This document shows, piece by piece, positions 61,790-64,000 of a DNA stretch of 64,000 nucleotides (position 1 is the stretch's first letter; every line of letters starts with the position of its first letter). The notes under the pieces are model-generated. The model was given only the letters and a program-made list of their open reading frames with translations. It made no database searches and was not told the origin of the DNA. Source of the stretch: Corynebacterium afermentans subsp. lipophilum (lineage in GTDB: Bacteria; Actinomycetota; Actinomycetes; Mycobacteriales; Mycobacteriaceae); the NCBI RefSeq assembly GCF_030408375.1, contig NZ_CP046530.1:868001-932000 (forward strand). Direction: 5' to 3'. The position numbers and the translations under genes are program-made.

Positions 61790-62600
61790 GAAGAAGCGTC
61801 CGCGGGAAGACAACGTCATCTACGCCAACTTCGGCGCCCGCAAACGAGTCTCCAGCGCGGCCGAAACCGGTGGCGCTGACGTCACCGCGTTCCGTCCGCA
61901 GTCGCTGTCGCCTGCGGCAATGCTCATCTTCAACGCCGCGGTGCGCCAGACCGACGTGGGCCGGGCGAAGCGCGGCGCGGAGTACGCCGCTCGGGGACAG
62001 GTGGTGGAGCTGCACCCGGTGTCCCACGGCGTGCGCGCGGAGGTGGTGGGCAGCCAGAACGACCCGTTCCGCGTGGCCATGTACTTGCCGCAGCGCGACG
62101 CCGAGGAGATCCGCCGCGCCACCGGCGCGATCGTGCGCGCGCCGGGCTCGATCGCCGCGGCGAAGGCTGGCACGTTGGACGAGGAAGTGCTGGAGATCCT
62201 GCTGTGCAAAACGCCGCAGGAGGTCACCTTCTACTGCGACTGCCCGGATAGCGCAGACGTGTGCAAGCACGCCGTCGCCGTGGCGCAGCGCACCGCGGAA
62301 CTCATAGACAAAGACCCGAGCGTCATTTTCACCATGCGCGGGCTGCGCCTGGAGGAGCTGGAGAACCGCAAGCGCAATCAGGCGGAGGACTTGGCCAAGG
62401 AGAACGCCGAGCCCGGCTCCGACTACTTCTGGTCCGGCCGTCAGTTGCCTGAGCTGCCGCGTCCGAAGGTGGCGCCGATGATCGATGATTCGGACATCGA
62501 CCTGCTCCACCGCGCGATGCAAACTGTGTCGTTTACCAACATCGACCAGTTGCGCGCGGTGGCGGACATTGAGGATCTCTACGACGAGCTCACCCGTTAG
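61782..62600 (+). CDS. SWIM zinc-finger protein
   Basis: 272 aa. The SWIM motif CxCx(n)CxH is visible as YCDCPDSADVCKHAVAV (about residues 148-164). SWIM fingers mediate DNA or protein binding and typically accompany SNF2 helicases. Its coupling to the helicase by overlap indicates a two-subunit version of that architecture. Confidence 0.88.
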   Translation: MTEKKRPREDNVIYANFGARKRVSSAAETGGADVTAFRPQSLSPAAMLIFNAAVRQTDVGRAKRGAEYAARGQVVELHPVSHGVRAEVVGSQNDPFRVAMYLPQRDAEEIRRATGAIVRAPGSIAAAKAGTLDEEVLEILLCKTPQEVTFYCDCPDSADVCKHAVAVAQRTAELIDKDPSVIFTMRGLRLEELENRKRNQAEDLAKENAEPGSDYFWSGRQLPELPRPKVAPMIDDSDIDLLHRAMQTVSFTNIDQLRAVADIEDLYDELTR

Positions 62601-62657
62601 ATCATGTGTTCGAATGTTCGTGCTTGGGTGTCGGCCGCAATGGTAGGTGTATAAGAC

Positions 62658-63809
62658 ATGACGCACACCACCTTCATCCACACCTCCGACCTGCAGTTAG
62701 GCATGCGCCGAAAATTCTTGTCGCCCGAGGCGCAGTCGCGTTTCGACGACGCACGGCTCCGCGCCGTCACCCGCTTGGGGGAGATAGCAACGGAGCGCGG
62801 CGCCGAGTTCATCGTGGTCGCCGGCGACGTGTTCGAGCACAACTCGCTCGAGCCCACCACACTCGGCCGCGCGCTCGAGGCGCTGCGCAAACTGCCCGTG
62901 CCGGTCTACCTCCTGCCCGGCAACCACGACCCCCTCGTGGCGGACAGCATCTTTCAGCGCACAGAGGGCATCGAGGGTGTCACGGTGCTCACGGACTCTG
63001 AGCCGGTGGTCGTGCGCGAGGGCGTCGAGGTGGTGGGCGCCCCGCTGCTGACGAAGCATGCCTCGGAGGACCTGTGCGCCAAGGCAGTCCGCGACCTGGC
63101 ACCGACGGAGGCGGTCCGCATTCTCGTCGGCCACGGCGCCGTGGAGGGCTTCGGGGAGGAAGATGCGCATTCGCTTATCGACGTTGCTTCGCTCGACAAC
63201 GCCATCGACCAGGGCACGATCGATTACGTCGCCCTCGGGGATACTCACTCCACCGCGGCGCTGACCGCTTCGGAGCGGATCTGGTACTCCGGCGCGCCGG
63301 AAACCACGGATTACTTCGACCGCACCCCAGGCGTGGCCGGCGGCGAGGTGGATTCCGGCAATGCGCTGGTGGTCACCGTGAACAAGGACGCCGGGCGCGC
63401 CGACGTCTCGGTGGAGAAGGTCCCGGTCGGTGCCTGGACGTTCGAGGCCCGCTTCTGGGAGGTAGCCAGCAGTGAGGATGTGGCCGAGGTGATCGAGGAG
63501 CTGAAGGCTTACCCGGAAAAGGACCGCACCGTGATCAAGTACGCGTTATCCGGCACGCTCGGGCTGGAGGACACGCGCACTCTCGAGCGCGAACTCGCCG
63601 AGTTAGAGCCGGTCTTTGCGGCGCTGTACCCGCGCGAGCGGCTGATGAGCCTGCACCTCGAGCCTGACGACGAAGAGATGGAGAACCTGCCGTTGACCGG
63701 CTTCGCCGAGGGTGCCATGCGTGAGCTGATCGGCCAGGCGGCCGGGGACAACGCCACCGCCCGCGACGCCGTGAACCTGCTGTTTCGCCTGTCCAAGGAG
63801 GTGAGCTAG
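62658..63809 (+). CDS. SbcD-like metallophosphoesterase (DNA repair exonuclease)
   Basis: 383 aa. Phosphoesterase motifs: HTSDLQLG (His, Asp), VVAGDVFEHN, LPGNHDP, GHGAVEG, ALGDTHST. Corresponds to Mre11/SbcD nucleases; from position and length it resembles the mycobacterial pair Rv1277/Rv1278. The next gene is the ATPase partner, whose ribosome-binding site AAGGAGG lies within the last codons of this gene. Confidence 0.9.
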   Translation: MTHTTFIHTSDLQLGMRRKFLSPEAQSRFDDARLRAVTRLGEIATERGAEFIVVAGDVFEHNSLEPTTLGRALEALRKLPVPVYLLPGNHDPLVADSIFQRTEGIEGVTVLTDSEPVVVREGVEVVGAPLLTKHASEDLCAKAVRDLAPTEAVRILVGHGAVEGFGEEDAHSLIDVASLDNAIDQGTIDYVALGDTHSTAALTASERIWYSGAPETTDYFDRTPGVAGGEVDSGNALVVTVNKDAGRADVSVEKVPVGAWTFEARFWEVASSEDVAEVIEELKAYPEKDRTVIKYALSGTLGLEDTRTLERELAELEPVFAALYPRERLMSLHLEPDDEEMENLPLTGFAEGAMRELIGQAAGDNATARDAVNLLFRLSKEVS

Positions 63810-63812
63810 ACC

Positions 63813-64000
63813 ATGCGCATCCACGACCTTGTCATCGACAACTTCCGCGCCGTCGAGCACCTGGAGTTGCGCGACCTGCCGGATACCGGCGTGATTGTCA
63901 TCCACGGCCCAAACGAGGCCGGCAAGTCCACCATCCTGGACGCCATCAACACCGTGCTGCAGGAGCGCCATTCAGCCGGCGGCAAGAAGATCAAGATCTT
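63813..64000 (+). CDS. SbcC/Rad50-like AAA ATPase (3' partial)
   Basis: The first 62 residues are in the window: MRIHDLVIDNFRAVEHLELRDL then Walker A HGPNEAGKST, the N-terminal head of an SMC-like ATPase (SbcC/YhaN/Rad50). The rest lies beyond the edge. Three bases after the SbcD-like gene, forming an SbcCD-type nuclease complex. Confidence 0.85.
   Translation, partial: MRIHDLVIDNFRAVEHLELRDLPDTGVIVIHGPNEAGKSTILDAINTVLQERHSAGGKKIKI

Larger units (their letters stand above)
815..63183. repeat. Dispersed 11-base word CGTCGANARGC (29 copies)
   Basis: Exact copies on the plus strand start at 1816, 3923, 7448, 10997, 14828, 19830, 19947, 21916, 30767, 34066, 36333, 37919, 45757, 48450, 49718, 52595, 56865, 60759; on the minus strand (GCYTNTCGACG in plus reading) at 815, 8694, 11374, 15631, 17766, 23620, 35236, 41649, 47793, 54928, 63173. 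Four of the 29 lie outside or at the edge of coding sequence; the rest fall in all codon frames, often forcing rare codons (CGA, AGG, CTT). Confidence 0.8.

Noticed and set aside
1-64000. tRNA, rRNA or origin of replication
   Set aside because: No cloverleaf-like tract with a TTCGANNC loop and acceptor pairing, no rRNA stretches, and only one DnaA box were found by eye; a covariance search would settle tRNAs.

Overview
The window is a 64 kb piece of a high-GC actinobacterial chromosome, almost certainly Corynebacterium. Evidence: mycothiol biosynthesis (mshB), the succinylase lysine/DAP pathway (dapC, dapD, a dapD paralog, dapE), GpgS, an OdhA that fuses E1o to an acyltransferase domain, SigE with its anti-sigma factor, and TatB. 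The gene order from an lpqW-like gene to odhA follows, from memory, the order in mycobacteria (lpqW-mshB, fdxC-dapC, dapD-dapE, LOG-folP2-gpgS, glgA/glgC, sigE-rseA-tatB, mrp, odhA/kgd), with insertions and losses. No rRNA, tRNA, insertion sequence, prophage or CRISPR array was seen.

Layout. 1-4.7 kb: lpqW-like lipoprotein, mshB, ferredoxin, dapC, GtrA-like protein. 4.8-6.4 kb: HNH endonuclease and GNAT acetyltransferase. 6.4-13.0 kb: two dapD paralogs flanking two tandem APC permeases, then dapE and a LOG-family gene. 13-18.5 kb: folP2, gpgS, small conserved proteins, an RlmA-like methyltransferase, a GH32-like protein without catalytic motifs, glgA. 18.6-24.4 kb: glgC, O-methyltransferase, sigE, anti-sigma factor, tatB, mrp, stress protein, lipoprotein. 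24.5-32.8 kb: odhA, a single-chain heterodimeric ABC exporter, an EcsC-like membrane protein. 32.9-42.3 kb (more accessory): esterase, two unknown proteins, MFS carrier plus nucleoside hydrolase, Thr-rich surface protein, and an ECF vitamin-type transporter (S, T and double ATPase). 42.3-45.7 kb: a lower-GC island with a NUDIX hydrolase and a PLD-helicase-DUF3427 protein. 45.8-51.4 kb: ldh, a lone hisD, and an amino-acid permease behind a His-codon leader peptide and terminator, then a citrate-type transporter. 51.6-58.5 kb: lipoprotein, DEAD-box RNA helicase, secreted trypsin-like protease, DUF2269 protein, secreted HNH nuclease, putP. 58.7-64 kb: SNF2 helicase, SWIM zinc-finger protein, SbcD-like nuclease and the start of an SbcC-like ATPase.

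Main observations beyond gene calls: (i) an 11-base word CGTCGANARGC occurs 29 times, far above what base composition predicts, spread across coding frames and absent from the low-GC island and odhA; its density resembles a DNA uptake or chromosome-orienting sequence. (ii) A 30-codon leader peptide ending His-Leu-His-His-His-Pro, followed by an intrinsic terminator, precedes an amino-acid permease: a histidine attenuator. (iii) Two intergenic hairpin elements share a core but have different, internally complementary arms. (iv) A coupled NUDIX/PLD-helicase pair is a candidate defence cassette. (v) Both double-ABC proteins are built so that only one composite ATP site is canonical. (vi) Many genes have a -10 hexamer 5-9 bases before the start codon, meaning leaderless transcripts.
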